Positions 52,252 through 62,219 are shown, numbered from the stretch's first letter. The stretch: 64,000 nt of DNA from Gemmobacter caeni (GCF_003054195.1 NZ_QBKP01000015.1:54562-118561), one strand, 5' to 3'. The notes: generated by a model not told the origin, from the sequence alone. Translations and numbers: made by a program.

Positions 52252-53643
52252 ATGGCGCAGGCGCGGTTTGTGGAGGGCAATCTGTTTGCCCATGTGGCGG
52301 TGATGTCGCTGACCTCGTCGGTCGGGCTGATGGCCATTTTCGTCGTCGATCTGATCAACATGGTCTACATCTCCTGGCTGCGCGATCCCGAGGCGACGGC
52401 GGCTGTGGGCTATGGCGGGGCGGTGCTGTTTTTCACCACTGCCTTCGGCATCGGCCTGTCGATCGGTGTCTCGGCGCTGACCGCGCAGGCAGTGGGCGCG
52501 CGCGACCCGGTGCTGGCGCGGGACAGGGCGACGCAGGGCCTGGTGCTGGGGGCGCTGTTCGGCATCGTCTTTTCGGCCGTTGTCTGGTTTTTGCTGCCGC
52601 AGATCGTGGACCTCCTGGGGGCGACGGGCCGCACGGCGGAACTGACGCTATGGTTCCTGCAACTGGTGACGCCCGGGCAGCCGCTGCTGATGATCGGGAT
52701 GATCGGCGCGGCGATCCTGCGCGCGCATGGCGAGGCGCGGGCGTCGATGATGGTCACGGTCTGGGGTGCGGTCGTGCTGGCGGCGCTGGACCCGGTGCTG
52801 ATCCTGTGGGCTGATCTGGGGCTGACCGGCGCCGCCATTGCGGGCTGGGGATCGCGCATCGCGATGGTGGTCATGGCGCTTTGGCCGATCTGGCGGCGGC
52901 ATGGTGGCTTCAGCCCGGTTTCGGCGCCCAGCCTGCGCGGGGCGGTCGCGCCGCTGTCGGCCATCTCCGGCCCCGCGATCCTGACCCAGCTTGCCACCCC
53001 TGTGGGGCAGGCGCTGGTGACGCGGATGGTCGCGGGCTATGGCGAGGCCGCCGTGGCGGGCATGGCCATCGCGGGGCGGCTGACGCCGGTCGCCTTCGGC
53101 ATGATCTTTGCTCTTGCGGGGGCCATCGGCCCGATCATCGGCCAGAATCTTGGTGCGCGCCGGATGGACCGCGTGCGTCGTGCCTTCTTTGACGCCATCC
53201 GGTTCACTGGCCTTGTGATCCTTGGCATGTCGGCACTGCTGTTTCTGCTGCGCGCGCCCATCGCCGCGTTGTTCCATGCTGAGGGGCTGACCCGCGAACT
53301 GGTCTTCCTGTTCTGCGGTCCGCTGAGCCTGCTGTTCTTCTTCAATGGCTTGATCTTCGTGGCGAATGCCGCCTGCAACAATCTGGGCGCTGCGTTTCAG
53401 GCGACGCTCATCAACTGGGGGCGGCATACCTTGGGCACGGTGCCCTTTGCCTGGTGGCTGGGGCAGAGCTATGGCCCGCAAGGGGTGCTGATCGGGCAGG
53501 CGGTCGGCGGCATCGTTTTCGGGGTGCTGGCTGTCTGGCTTGCTTTGCGCGTGATTGACCGGCGTATGCTGGCCATGTCGGAAATGGTTGGCATACCGTC
53601 GGATACGAAATTTCCCTTGCCTCCGACGGGGCGGCTGGGCTAG
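52252..53643 (+). CDS. MATE-family multidrug/metabolite efflux transporter
   Basis: A 463-residue protein with 12 predicted membrane helices. Typical MATE segments are VVDLINMVYISWLRDPEATA, SIGVSALTAQAVGARDP, TPGQPLLMIGMIGAAILRAH, FGMIFALAGAIGPIIGQNLG and AGYGEAAVAGMAIAGRLTPV. It likely exports cationic or other organic compounds using sodium or proton gradients. It lies 166 bp from the divergent RTX gene and upstream of the glycine riboswitch; it is not obviously part of the gcv operon. Confidence 0.9.
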   Translation: MAQARFVEGNLFAHVAVMSLTSSVGLMAIFVVDLINMVYISWLRDPEATAAVGYGGAVLFFTTAFGIGLSIGVSALTAQAVGARDPVLARDRATQGLVLGALFGIVFSAVVWFLLPQIVDLLGATGRTAELTLWFLQLVTPGQPLLMIGMIGAAILRAHGEARASMMVTVWGAVVLAALDPVLILWADLGLTGAAIAGWGSRIAMVVMALWPIWRRHGGFSPVSAPSLRGAVAPLSAISGPAILTQLATPVGQALVTRMVAGYGEAAVAGMAIAGRLTPVAFGMIFALAGAIGPIIGQNLGARRMDRVRRAFFDAIRFTGLVILGMSALLFLLRAPIAALFHAEGLTRELVFLFCGPLSLLFFFNGLIFVANAACNNLGAAFQATLINWGRHTLGTVPFAWWLGQSYGPQGVLIGQAVGGIVFGVLAVWLALRVIDRRMLAMSEMVGIPSDTKFPLPPTGRLG

Positions 53644-53657
53644 CAGTGAACTTGTCA

Positions 53658-53856
53658 GGATCGGGAGAATCCGGCGGGGGTCACTCACCTCGGAGCCGGT
53701 GCCGAAGGAGCAACCGCCCCGGTAAACTCTCAGGCGACAGGACCGTCTTGGCAGAAGACTCTGGAGAGTGGCGCGCGACGCGCCCGCCGAAGGGATAACG
53801 ATCTCAGGCGTCCGAAGCCGGCATGGCAAGGGCAGGGACAGAGGGGGCACCGCACG
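53658..53856 (+). ncRNA. Tandem glycine riboswitch
   Basis: Two consecutive aptamer-like blocks lie upstream of gcvT. The first contains GCCGAAGGAGCAACCGCCCC, then CTCTCAGGC and CTCTGGAGAG. The second contains CGCCGAAGGGATAACG, then ATCTCAGGCGTCCGAAGCC and ACAGAGGGGG. These are the conserved cores of the glycine aptamer, repeated twice as usual. A CCTGTCGACAGG hairpin (about 53869-53880) before the gcvT ribosome site is a candidate expression platform. Glycine binding would switch on the cleavage-system genes. Confidence 0.92.
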
Positions 53857-53919
53857 ACAGGGGTTGGCCTGTCGACAGGTGCCGGACCTATGCGATGACC
53901 GGCGGAAGAGGAGGCGCGC

Positions 53920-55038
53920 GTGAGCGACCTTTTGCGGCTGGGTCTCAATGACCTGCATGAGGAACTGGGCGGCAAGATGGTGCCCTTCGCGGGCTATTCC
54001 ATGCCCGTGCAATACCCGATGGGGGTGCTGAAGGAACATCTTCACACCCGCGCGGCTGCGGGGCTGTTCGATGTCAGCCACATGGGACAGGTGATCCTGC
54101 GGCCCAAAGGCAGCTACGAGGCCACCGCGCTGGATTTCGAGCGGCTGATGCCGGTCGATGTGGCCGGGCTGGCCGAGGGGCGGCAGCGCTATGGCCTGTT
54201 CACCAATGACGCGGGCGGCATTCTGGATGACCTGATGTTCGCCAATCGCGGCGATCATCTGTTCGTCGTGGTGAACGCCGCCTGCAAGGCCGCCGACATC
54301 GCGCATATGCAGGCGCATCTTTCCGCCACCACCGAGGTTCTGCCGGTGACCGACCGCGCGCTGCTGGCGCTGCAAGGCCCGGCGGCGGAGGCCGCGCTGG
54401 CGCGGCTGGTGCCGCAGGTGGCTGCGATGCGCTTCATGGATGTGGCGCAGGTGCCGACGGTGTTCGGCGAGCTGTGGATCAGCCGCTCGGGCTATACCGG
54501 CGAGGATGGCTATGAAATCTCGGTGCCAGATGGCGGGGCCGAGGGGCTGGCCCGCGCGCTCCTGGCGATGGCGGAGGTTGCGCCCATCGGGCTTGGCGCG
54601 CGCGACAGCCTGCGGCTTGAGGCCGGACTTTGCCTTTATGGGCATGACATTGACGAGACGACTTCGCCCGTCGAGGCCGGTCTGACCTGGGCGATCCAGA
54701 AGGCCCGTCGCACGGGCGGCGCCCGCGAAGGCGGCTTCCCCGGTGCCGCGCGCATCCTGCGTGAACTGGCCGAAGGTCCGGCCCGCCGCCGCGTCGGCCT
54801 GCGCCCCGAGGGCCGCGCGCCGATGCGCGAGGGGGTCGAGCTTTACGCAGGCGAGACCGCCGTGGGCCGCATCACCTCGGGCGGGTTCGGGCCTTCAGTC
54901 GAGGCTCCGATTGCCATGGGCTATGTCACGGCGGACCACGCCGCCACCGGAACCGCCCTCGCGGGCGAATTGCGCGGCAAGCGCCAGCCGGTGACGGTGG
55001 CCGACATGCCGTTCCAACCTACCACCTACAAACGCTGA
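53920..55038 (+). CDS. gcvT: Aminomethyltransferase (glycine cleavage T protein)
   Basis: Begins at GTG 53920 behind GAAGAGGAGGCG and codes for 372 residues. T-protein signatures are MVPFAGYSMPVQYPMGVLKE, GLFDVSHMGQVILR, ISRSGYTGEDGYEISVPD and IGLGARDSLRLEAGLCLYG. It transfers the methylene group from the H-protein-bound intermediate to tetrahydrofolate, releasing ammonia. It is the first gene of the gcvT-gcvH-gcvP operon under the tandem glycine riboswitch. Confidence 0.95.
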   Translation: MSDLLRLGLNDLHEELGGKMVPFAGYSMPVQYPMGVLKEHLHTRAAAGLFDVSHMGQVILRPKGSYEATALDFERLMPVDVAGLAEGRQRYGLFTNDAGGILDDLMFANRGDHLFVVVNAACKAADIAHMQAHLSATTEVLPVTDRALLALQGPAAEAALARLVPQVAAMRFMDVAQVPTVFGELWISRSGYTGEDGYEISVPDGGAEGLARALLAMAEVAPIGLGARDSLRLEAGLCLYGHDIDETTSPVEAGLTWAIQKARRTGGAREGGFPGAARILRELAEGPARRRVGLRPEGRAPMREGVELYAGETAVGRITSGGFGPSVEAPIAMGYVTADHAATGTALAGELRGKRQPVTVADMPFQPTTYKR

Positions 55039-55053
55039 AACAGGGCTAAGACA

Positions 55054-55413
55054 ATGAAATATACCAAGGAACACGAGTGGCTGCGCGTCGAGGGCGATGT
55101 TGTGGTGGTCGGCATCACTGAACACGCGGCCGAGGCGCTGGGCGATGTGGTTTTTGTCGAACTGCCCGAGCCGGAAACGCAAGTCGGCGCCGGGGATGAG
55201 GTTTGTGTGATCGAAAGCGTCAAGGCAGCCTCGGACATCCTCGCCCCGGTCGAGGGCGAGATTGTCGCCGTGAACGAGAAACTCGCCGACAACCCCGGTC
55301 TGGTGAACGAAGACCCGCTGGGGGAAGCGTGGTTCTTCAAGATGAAGCTCGATGATCTGAGCGTGCTCGACGATTTCATGGACGAGGACGAATACAAGGA
55401 ACTGATCGGCTGA
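55054..55413 (+). CDS. gcvH: Glycine cleavage H protein
   Basis: A 119-residue lipoyl carrier. Lipoylation occurs at Lys57 in CVIESVKAASDILAPVEGE. The N-terminus KYTKEHEWLRVEGD and C-terminal FFKMKLDDLSVLDDFMDEDE are standard. It shuttles the aminomethyl group between P, T and L proteins. It lies 15 bp after gcvT and 107 bp before gcvP. Confidence 0.96.
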   Translation: MKYTKEHEWLRVEGDVVVVGITEHAAEALGDVVFVELPEPETQVGAGDEVCVIESVKAASDILAPVEGEIVAVNEKLADNPGLVNEDPLGEAWFFKMKLDDLSVLDDFMDEDEYKELIG

Positions 55414-55436
55414 GGCCGGTTGGCTGAAGACGGCAA

Positions 55437-55487
55437 GGGCGGGGGCGCCGCCCCTGCACCACCACGTTATTTCGGACCGAAAATGGG
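55437..55487 (+). repeat. Dispersed hairpin/AT element within the gcv operon (copy F)
   Basis: A GGGGGCGCCGCCCC dyad (55441-55454), then CACGTTATTTCGGACCGAAA and ATGGG between gcvH and gcvP. The layout (GC hairpin then ATATTT/CGGACAGAAAATG-like tract) resembles the copy at 4263-4330, degenerated. It may attenuate or protect mRNA ends inside the operon. Confidence 0.4.
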
Positions 55488-55520
55488 AGCGCGGCGGCAT
55501 GGTCCGTCGCGGGATGTGAC

Positions 55521-58358
55521 ATGACCTTCACACCGACCGACTACAACCCTTACGATTTCGCCAACCGCCGTCATATCGGCCCGTCTCCGGCCGAGATGAC
55601 GGATATGCTGAAGGCCGTGGGCGTGCCCACGCTGGAGGCGCTGATCGACGAAACCATCCCCGCCTCAATCCGGCAGGAAACGCCCCTGGGCTGGGCGCCC
55701 TTGTCCGAGCATGAGCTTCTGGCGAAGCTCCGCGGGGTGGCGGCCAAGAACCGGGTGATGACCAGCCTTATCGGGCAGGGCTATTACGGCACCGTGACCC
55801 CGCCCGCGATCCAGCGCAACATTCTGGAAAACCCGGCCTGGTATACCGCCTATACCCCCTATCAGCCCGAAATCGCGCAGGGCAGGCTTGAGGCGCTGCT
55901 GAACTATCAGACCATGGTGGCCGATCTGACCGGGCTGCCAGTGGCGAACGCAAGCCTCTTGGACGAGGCGACGGCGGCGGCCGAGGCCATGGCCATGGCC
56001 GAGCGCGTGGCGAAATCGAAGGCCCGCGCCTTCTTCGTCGACACGCATTGCCACCCGCAGACCATTGAAGTGATCCGCACCCGCGCGCTGCCGCTCGGGA
56101 TCGAGGTCATCGTGGCAGACCCCGAGTTCCTTGAGCCGGAAAAGGTGTTCGGCGCGATCTTCCAGTATCCGGGCACCTGGGGCAATGTCCGCGATCTGGA
56201 ACCCTGGATCGACCGTTTGCACGCCGCGAAGGCGGTGGCCGTGGTGGCGACCGACCTGCTGGCGCTGATGATGCTGAAAGCGCCGGGCGAGATGGGGGCC
56301 GACATCGCCGTGGGCTCCGCGCAACGCTTCGGCGTGCCGATGGGCTATGGCGGGCCGCATGCCGCCTTCATGTCCTGTAAGGACGACATGAAACGCGCCA
56401 TGCCGGGGCGGATCGTCGGTGTCTCCATCGATGCGCGGGGCAACAAGGCCTATCGGTTGAGCCTCCAGACCCGCGAACAGCATATCCGGCGGGAAAAGGC
56501 GACGTCGAATGTCTGTACGGCGCAGGCGCTGCTGGCGGTGATGGCCAGCATGTATGCGGTGTTCCACGGGCCGGTGGGCCTGCGCGCCATTGCCGAACGG
56601 GTGCATTCCTATACCGTGCGGCTGGCCAGTGCCCTGCGCGAGGCGGGGGCGGTGCTGCCGCAGAAGCATTTCTTCGACACGATCACGGTGAATGTGGGCG
56701 TGGGGCAGGCCGGTATTCTGGCCGCCGCGCGGCTTGAGGGGCTGAACTTCCGCAAGGTGGGCAATGACCACGTTGGCATCAGCCTGGACGAGACCACCAA
56801 CGAGGACGTTCTGGCCCGTGTGCTGCGCGCCTTTGGCATCCATACCGCGCCGCCGGTCAGCGCCGACCTCGGCTTCCCCGAGGCGATGCTGCGGACATCC
56901 GAGGTGCTGACCCATCCGGTCTTCCACATGAACCGCGCGGAATCCGAGATGATGCGCTACATGCGGCGTCTCAGCGACCGTGACCTCGCGCTGGACCGGG
57001 CGATGATCCCGCTGGGGTCGTGCACGATGAAACTGAACGCGGCGGCCGAGATGATGCCGATCACCTGGCCCGAGTTTTCCAGCCTGCACCCCTTCGTGCC
57101 GGCGGATCAGGCGGCGGGCTATCACGAGGCGATTTCCGACCTGTCGGAGAAGCTGTGCGAGATCACCGGCTATGACGCCTTCTCGATGCAGCCCAACAGC
57201 GGTGCGCAGGGCGAGTATGCCGGGCTTCTGACCATTCAGGCCTATCACCGGGCAAGGGGCGAAGAGCATCGCGATGTCTGCCTGATCCCGGTATCGGCCC
57301 ATGGCACCAACCCGGCCTCTGCGCAGATGGCGGGGATGAAGGTGGTGGTGGTGAAATCCTCGGCCAATGGCGACGTGGACGTCGAGGATTTCCGCGCCCG
57401 CGCCGCCGAGGCGGGCGACCGTCTGGCGGCCTGCATGATCACCTATCCCTCCACCCATGGCGTGTTCGAGGAAACCGTGCGCGAGATCTGCAAGATCACG
57501 CATGAGCACGGCGGGCAGGTCTATATCGACGGCGCCAACATGAATGCCATGGTGGGTCTGGTGAAGCCGGGCGAGGTGGGCGGCGACGTCAGCCACCTGA
57601 ACCTGCACAAGACCTTTGCCATCCCGCATGGTGGCGGCGGGCCGGGCATGGGGCCGATCGGCGTGAAGGCGCATCTGGCGCCCTATCTGCCGGGGCACCC
57701 CGAGACGGGAGGCGCCGAGGGGCCGGTTTCGGCGGCGCCCTACGGCTCAGCAAGCATCCTGCTGATTTCATGGGCCTATTGCCTGATGATGGGCGGTGCA
57801 GGGCTGACGCAGGCGACGCGCGTGGCGATCCTGAACGCGAATTACATCGCGGCCCGGCTGAAGGGTGCCTATGAGGTGCTGTTCATGGGCAACCGGGGGC
57901 GTGTGGCGCATGAATGCATCCTCGACACCCGGCCTTTCGCGGAAGCGGGCGTGACGGTGGATGACATCGCCAAGCGTCTGATTGATAACGGTTTCCACGC
58001 ACCGACGATGAGCTGGCCGGTGGCGGGCACGCTGATGGTGGAGCCGACGGAGAGCGAGACCAAGGCCGAGATCGACCGTTTCATTACCGCGCTGCTGGCG
58101 ATCCGCGCCGAGATCAAGGCGGTGGAGGCGGGCGAGATTTCCGCCGAGGACAGCCCGCTACGCCATGCGCCGCATACGGTGGAAGATCTGGTCGCCGACT
58201 GGGAACGGAAATACCCGCGCGAGCAGGGCTGCTTCCCGCCCGGGGCCTTCCGGGTGGACAAATACTGGCCGCCGGTCGGGCGGGTGGATAACGTCTATGG
58301 TGACCGCAATCTGATCTGCATCTGCCCGCCGGTTGAAAGCTACATGGCGGCGGAATGA
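55521..58358 (+). CDS. gcvP: Glycine dehydrogenase (decarboxylating), P protein
   Basis: A 945-residue single-chain P protein. The N-terminal half starts [20 protein letters not shown] and [20 protein letters not shown]. The C-terminal catalytic half shows [36 protein letters not shown] [13 protein letters not shown], and the PLP lysine in [20 protein letters not shown]. It decarboxylates glycine and loads the aminomethyl group on lipoyl-GcvH. It is the last gcv gene in the operon. Confidence 0.96.
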   Translation: MTFTPTDYNPYDFANRRHIGPSPAEMTDMLKAVGVPTLEALIDETIPASIRQETPLGWAPLSEHELLAKLRGVAAKNRVMTSLIGQGYYGTVTPPAIQRNILENPAWYTAYTPYQPEIAQGRLEALLNYQTMVADLTGLPVANASLLDEATAAAEAMAMAERVAKSKARAFFVDTHCHPQTIEVIRTRALPLGIEVIVADPEFLEPEKVFGAIFQYPGTWGNVRDLEPWIDRLHAAKAVAVVATDLLALMMLKAPGEMGADIAVGSAQRFGVPMGYGGPHAAFMSCKDDMKRAMPGRIVGVSIDARGNKAYRLSLQTREQHIRREKATSNVCTAQALLAVMASMYAVFHGPVGLRAIAERVHSYTVRLASALREAGAVLPQKHFFDTITVNVGVGQAGILAAARLEGLNFRKVGNDHVGISLDETTNEDVLARVLRAFGIHTAPPVSADLGFPEAMLRTSEVLTHPVFHMNRAESEMMRYMRRLSDRDLALDRAMIPLGSCTMKLNAAAEMMPITWPEFSSLHPFVPADQAAGYHEAISDLSEKLCEITGYDAFSMQPNSGAQGEYAGLLTIQAYHRARGEEHRDVCLIPVSAHGTNPASAQMAGMKVVVVKSSANGDVDVEDFRARAAEAGDRLAACMITYPSTHGVFEETVREICKITHEHGGQVYIDGANMNAMVGLVKPGEVGGDVSHLNLHKTFAIPHGGGGPGMGPIGVKAHLAPYLPGHPETGGAEGPVSAAPYGSASILLISWAYCLMMGGAGLTQATRVAILNANYIAARLKGAYEVLFMGNRGRVAHECILDTRPFAEAGVTVDDIAKRLIDNGFHAPTMSWPVAGTLMVEPTESETKAEIDRFITALLAIRAEIKAVEAGEISAEDSPLRHAPHTVEDLVADWERKYPREQGCFPPGAFRVDKYWPPVGRVDNVYGDRNLICICPPVESYMAAE

Positions 58359-58402
58359 AGGCGCCCGGCCGCCCGGCTTTTGCGCGGGGCGACCGGTGTT
58401 TT

Positions 58403-58428
58403 CTGAGTATTTGGGCAAGAAGCAAATG
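58403..58428 (+). repeat. Dispersed AT element, GAGTATTT variant (copy G)
   Basis: TGAGTATTTGGGCAAGAAGC then AAATG, in the gap between gcvP and azlC. It matches the reverse complement of the tract at 7335-7354 and is a member of the same element family, with a GC-rich stretch just before it. Confidence 0.45.
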
Positions 58429-58488
58429 CAGGGCTGGACGCGGAAGCGTCTGGCCTTTAGCTGCATCCGGGTCGGTCTTGGGGGTGTG

Positions 58489-59179
58489 ATGCGGCAGGGG
58501 GAAAGCGGGTTCGCGGCGGGGCTGATGGCGGCGCTGCCGATTGTGCTGGGATATTTTCCCATTGCCTTTTCTTTTGGTGTGGCCGGAACGCGGGCGGGGC
58601 TTGGCTTTGCCGAGGTGATGGCCTTCAGTGATCATGTATTCCGGCGCGGCGCAGTTTCTGGCCGTGGCGCTGGTTTCGGGCGGGGCGCCGCTGCTGGTGT
58701 CAGTATTCACGCTGGTGGCGATGGGCTTGCGCCATCTGGCCTATGGTCCGGCCCTTATGGCGGCGGCGGGGCATGAACAGGCGACGCGGCGCGCCTGGGC
58801 CTGGGCCTTCGGGCTGACGGACGAGGTGTTTGGCACTGCGCTGGGCGCGCTGTCGCGCGGGCGGCGGTTTTCGGAGCCGTTCATGTTCGGGCTGGGGCTG
58901 GCGGCCTATGCCGCCTGGGTTTCGGGCACCGCTGCGGGGGCGGCGGCAGGGGGCGGGGCACTGGCGGCCTATCCGGCGGTCGAGGCGGCGCTGGGCTTCA
59001 TGTTGCCCGCGCTGTTTCTGGCGCTTCTGCTGTCGATCCTGAGCCGGGCGCAATTGCCGGTGATCGCGGTGGCGGCGGCAGTGACCATCGGGGTGACGCT
59101 GCTGCATTCGGCGACCTCAGGGATTCTTTCCGGGATGGTGGCCGGGGCTCTGGCCGGGTTGCCGCGGGGGCGGGCATGA
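58489..59179 (+). pseudogene. azlC: azlC, branched-chain amino acid exporter subunit, interrupted by a frameshift
   Basis: AzlC coding sequence runs from ATG 58489 (MRQGESGFAAGLMAALPIVL, then YFPIAFSFGVAGTRAGLGFA) to about 58626 in one frame. It then continues from GTG 58628 in the next frame (VIMYSGAAQFLAVALVSGGA and onward to 59179). Together they make a full-length 230-residue protein, but the join needs a shift of one base. The text around it, TTCAGTGATCATG, would be in frame if a GT were present after AGT. It is either a true null mutation or a sequence error. The following azlD overlaps it by 4 bp and is intact. Confidence 0.8.
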
Positions 59180-59487
59180 GGGCTGAGGTTCTGGCACTGG
59201 TGGTGTCCGTAGGCGCGGCGACATGGGCGTTTCGCTATCTGCCGTTCCGGCTGAACCTGTCGGCGCTGTCTGCGGGGGGCTGGCCGGGGCGGATGCTGGC
59301 CGCGATCGGCCCGGCGGCGATTGCGGCGCTGTTTGCCGTTTCGGTTCTGCCCCTGCTGACGGGCGGGGCGCAGGCGGCGTTCTGGGCGGGAACGGTGGCG
59401 GTGATCGGCCTGTGGTTCTGGCGCCGCTCGGTCGTGCTGGCGACCCTGGGTGGGGCGCTGGCCTATGGCGTGGTTTTCGCAATCTAG
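59176..59487 (+). CDS. azlD: Branched-chain amino acid exporter small subunit AzlD
   Basis: A 103-residue membrane protein with about four hydrophobic segments, starting inside the azlC stop (ATGA). VGAATWAFRYLPFRLNLSAL and GRMLAAIGPAAIAALFAVSV fit AzlD/YgaH-type partners of AzlC. The pair exports branched-chain or related amino acids. With azlC frameshifted, AzlD may be without its partner. Confidence 0.85.
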   Translation: MRAEVLALVVSVGAATWAFRYLPFRLNLSALSAGGWPGRMLAAIGPAAIAALFAVSVLPLLTGGAQAAFWAGTVAVIGLWFWRRSVVLATLGGALAYGVVFAI

Positions 59488-59552
59488 GCCCCTTGCGGGT
59501 GTTCGGGGTATCGCCAATATATTCCGCAACGGGAATATGAATGGAGGCTCCG

Positions 59553-59990
59553 ATGGAAGCCGTGAAACTGGCCTGTGCTACCTGCGGGCAGATGAACCGG
59601 GTGCCCCGCGACCGTCTGTCGGCCGCGCCGAAATGCGGCAGTTGTGGCGAGCCGCTGGACGATGGCCGCGTGCACGAGCTGGATCGGCTGAGCCATGACA
59701 AGGCGGTGCGGGGTGATGACCTGCCGTTGCTGGTGGATTACTGGGCGCCGTGGTGTGGCCCCTGCCGGGCGATGGCGCCCGAATTCGCCAAAGCGGCGAA
59801 GGCGCTGGCCCCCGAGGTGCGTCTGGCCAGGCTGAATACCGAAGATCACCCGGATATCGCCGGACGTGCGCGGATTCAGGGTATTCCGGCGCTGGTGCTT
59901 TACCATCGCGGGCGCGAGGTCGCCCGGCTGGCGGGGGCACGGCCTGCGGCTCAGATCGCGGATTTCGTGCGGCAGAACCTGCGGCCCTGA
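59553..59990 (+). CDS. trxC: Thioredoxin 2 (zinc-finger thioredoxin)
   Basis: I choose ATG 59553, with GGAGG 5 bp upstream, over ATG 59541. The protein has 145 residues. Four cysteines (Cys8, Cys11, Cys28, Cys31; CATCG and CGSCG) make the N-terminal zinc ribbon typical of TrxC. The thioredoxin fold has the WCGPC active site (residues 67-71) and the cis-proline loop GIPALVLYHRG. It reduces disulphides and is often linked to oxidative stress. Confidence 0.93.
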   Translation: MEAVKLACATCGQMNRVPRDRLSAAPKCGSCGEPLDDGRVHELDRLSHDKAVRGDDLPLLVDYWAPWCGPCRAMAPEFAKAAKALAPEVRLARLNTEDHPDIAGRARIQGIPALVLYHRGREVARLAGARPAAQIADFVRQNLRP

Positions 59991-60050
59991 GTCGCCGTCG
60001 GCATGTAGGCCGATTTGATGCAGGCCAAGGCGGCCCCCTCGAATCAGAAA

Positions 60051-60056
60051 TATAAT
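60051..60056 (+). promoter_or_regulatory. Candidate -10 box of the second RTX gene
   Basis: A consensus TATAAT sits 28 bp before the ATG of the 711-residue RTX gene, in an AT-rich patch (GAAATATAATCATATTC). No good -35 is present at 16-18 bp upstream. Confidence 0.4.
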
Positions 60057-60083
60057 CATATTCGGATTTGATGGGAGGTTGCT

Positions 60084-62219
60084 ATGGCAGATGTCACGAT
60101 TACCAACAGGGCGGCCGATCTTGTGACCGGCGGGGTGAACGACCGGCTGACCTATATCTATGATGCCGAGACAAATGATGTCTGGCTCAATACCCTGAGC
60201 CCGGCGGGCTCGGGGGCTGAACATCCCGCATCGGGCTACGAGGGCAAGTTCGACGGGATGGGGGGCAATGACGCCTTCTTCGCGGGCTTCGGCCATTTCA
60301 CCTTCATCGACCGGGCCGGGGGAAATGATTCCATCGTCACGGGCGACGGTGATGACAATCTGATCGGTGGCGCGGGCGATGACAGCCTTTATGGCAATGG
60401 CGGGCGCGATACCGTCGATGGTGGTGCGGGCACCGACCGCTGGCAGGCCAATGTCAGCTGGTTCAGCGGCAATGTGACCGTGAACATCAACGCGATCTCT
60501 TCCTTCGCCGACGGGGCCGAGGTGCGCAATGTCGAGGCGCTGGACCTGACGACCGGCGCGGGCAACGACGTCATCACCAACCATGCCAGCGGTGTGGGCT
60601 ATGATGTCGTCTCCACCGGGGCGGGTAATGACCGTATCCGCATCTACATGGGCGCCACGGATCAGGTGTTCGGCGGCGCGGGCAGTGATGTGCTGGAGGT
60701 GATCTATGCCCAGCCCACGAATGACGTCTGGCTGAACAATCTGACAGCGGACGAGGGCGGCGGCTACAGTGGCACCTTCAACGGCATGGGGGGCAATGAC
60801 CTGATCTTCACCGGCATCGAGCGGTTCCGCTTCGAGGATCGCTCGGGTGGCAATGACAGCATCCATACCGGCGACGGCAATGACACGCTGCTGGGCCGCG
60901 CGGGTGACGACACGCTGATGGGCGGCGGCGGGCAGGACCGGATTGATGGCGGGGCCGGCGGGCTTGATTTCTGGCAGGGCCGACTGGGCGACGCAACAGC
61001 GGCGCTGAAGGTCAACCTGAACGGCACCTCGAAAACCCTTGGCGGTGGCTGGGTGAAGGGGATCGAGGGGATGGATCTTGAAACCGGCGCGGGCAATGAC
61101 GCGCTGATCGTGCACCGGACCGCGAACATGAGCGATGTCCTGAGTTCGGGCGCGGGCAATGATACGCTGACCTTCTGGGATGGCGGAACGGATCAGGCCA
61201 ATGGCGGAACCGGCGCCGATCTCCTGCGCTATACGGTGGAGGAGTTCGGGGGTGGTGTCTGGCTGGAGGGGCTGACCGCCGGACGGGACGGCTACAGTGG
61301 CCGTCTGAACGGTCTCGGCGGCAATGACCTGTTCTTCACCGGGATCGAGCGTTTCCGCTACGAGGATCGCGTGGGGGGCGATGACATTCTGGTCTTCGGC
61401 AAGGGCAACGATACGGTGCTGGCCGGGGCAGGCAACGATCTGGTCGATGTCGGGCGTGGGCGGGATCAGGCGAATGGCGGTGACGGGACTGATTTCTGGA
61501 CCGCCGATCTGCATATCGCCAGCAAGGCCATCCGCATCGACCTCAACAAGGTCTCCACATACCTGGTCTCGGGCAAGGTGCAGGGCTTCGAGGGGATGAA
61601 CCTGCAAACAGGCCGTGGCAATGACCGCGTGACCGGCCATGACACCGGCGCAATGGGTGACGTCATCGACACGGGGCGGGGCAGTGATGTGATCGCCCTG
61701 CATGCCGGAGGCACCGATCAGGTCAATGGTGGGGCAGGGGTGGATACGTTGATCCTCACCTATGCAATTGCAACCAATGATGTCTGGCTGCGCAACCTGA
61801 CCGCGACAGAGGGTGGCGGCTGGAGCGGGCAGTTCAACGGCATGGGCGGTAATGATGTCAACTTTACCGGCATCGAGAAATTCGCCTTCTACGATCTGTC
61901 GGGCGGCAACGACATCATCCAGACGGCGAGCGGCCGCGACACGATCTCGGGCGGGCTGGGTAATGATGACCTCACGGGCGGCGGTGGAGCGGATCGCTTT
62001 GTCTATGACCGGCTGGCCGATGAGGGCGACGATGTGATCCGCGATTTCACCGACCGGGTGGACCGTATCGTCCTGTCGGGGGGCAGCTTGGCGGCTGTGA
62101 CCATCGAGGCGGTGAATGACGGCGCGGATACCCGCATCACGCTGGACAGCGGCACCACGATCCTGCTGGAGGATGTGGCTGCGGGCAAAATCGGCAGCGC
62201 CGATTTCCTGTTCGGCTGA
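60084..62219 (+). CDS. RTX calcium-binding protein with four tandem ~180-residue modules
   Basis: A 711-residue protein built from repeated modules. Each opens with a (T)NDVWL-type strand at residues 30, 212, about 391 and 564, then FNGMGGND, FTGIERFRFEDRSGGND, RTX nonapeptides (GDGNDTLLGRAGDDTLMGGGG), and a D-(Q)-x-NGG-x-G-x-D segment. The fourth module is shortened and leads into a secretion-type C-terminus (FVYDRLADEGDDVIRDFTDR, ending DFLFG). No Sec signal is present, so type I secretion is expected. GGGAGG precedes the ATG. The role is unknown; adhesion or surface-layer functions are common for such proteins. Confidence 0.88.
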   Translation: MADVTITNRAADLVTGGVNDRLTYIYDAETNDVWLNTLSPAGSGAEHPASGYEGKFDGMGGNDAFFAGFGHFTFIDRAGGNDSIVTGDGDDNLIGGAGDDSLYGNGGRDTVDGGAGTDRWQANVSWFSGNVTVNINAISSFADGAEVRNVEALDLTTGAGNDVITNHASGVGYDVVSTGAGNDRIRIYMGATDQVFGGAGSDVLEVIYAQPTNDVWLNNLTADEGGGYSGTFNGMGGNDLIFTGIERFRFEDRSGGNDSIHTGDGNDTLLGRAGDDTLMGGGGQDRIDGGAGGLDFWQGRLGDATAALKVNLNGTSKTLGGGWVKGIEGMDLETGAGNDALIVHRTANMSDVLSSGAGNDTLTFWDGGTDQANGGTGADLLRYTVEEFGGGVWLEGLTAGRDGYSGRLNGLGGNDLFFTGIERFRYEDRVGGDDILVFGKGNDTVLAGAGNDLVDVGRGRDQANGGDGTDFWTADLHIASKAIRIDLNKVSTYLVSGKVQGFEGMNLQTGRGNDRVTGHDTGAMGDVIDTGRGSDVIALHAGGTDQVNGGAGVDTLILTYAIATNDVWLRNLTATEGGGWSGQFNGMGGNDVNFTGIEKFAFYDLSGGNDIIQTASGRDTISGGLGNDDLTGGGGADRFVYDRLADEGDDVIRDFTDRVDRIVLSGGSLAAVTIEAVNDGADTRITLDSGTTILLEDVAAGKIGSADFLFG

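Noticed and set aside
52648..54645. 665-codon minus-strand frame over MATE, riboswitch and gcvT
   Set aside because: It crosses a conserved riboswitch and two well-supported genes on the other strand.
55665..57698. 677-codon minus-strand frame
   Set aside because: Antisense to gcvP; His/Arg-rich with no recognisable domain.
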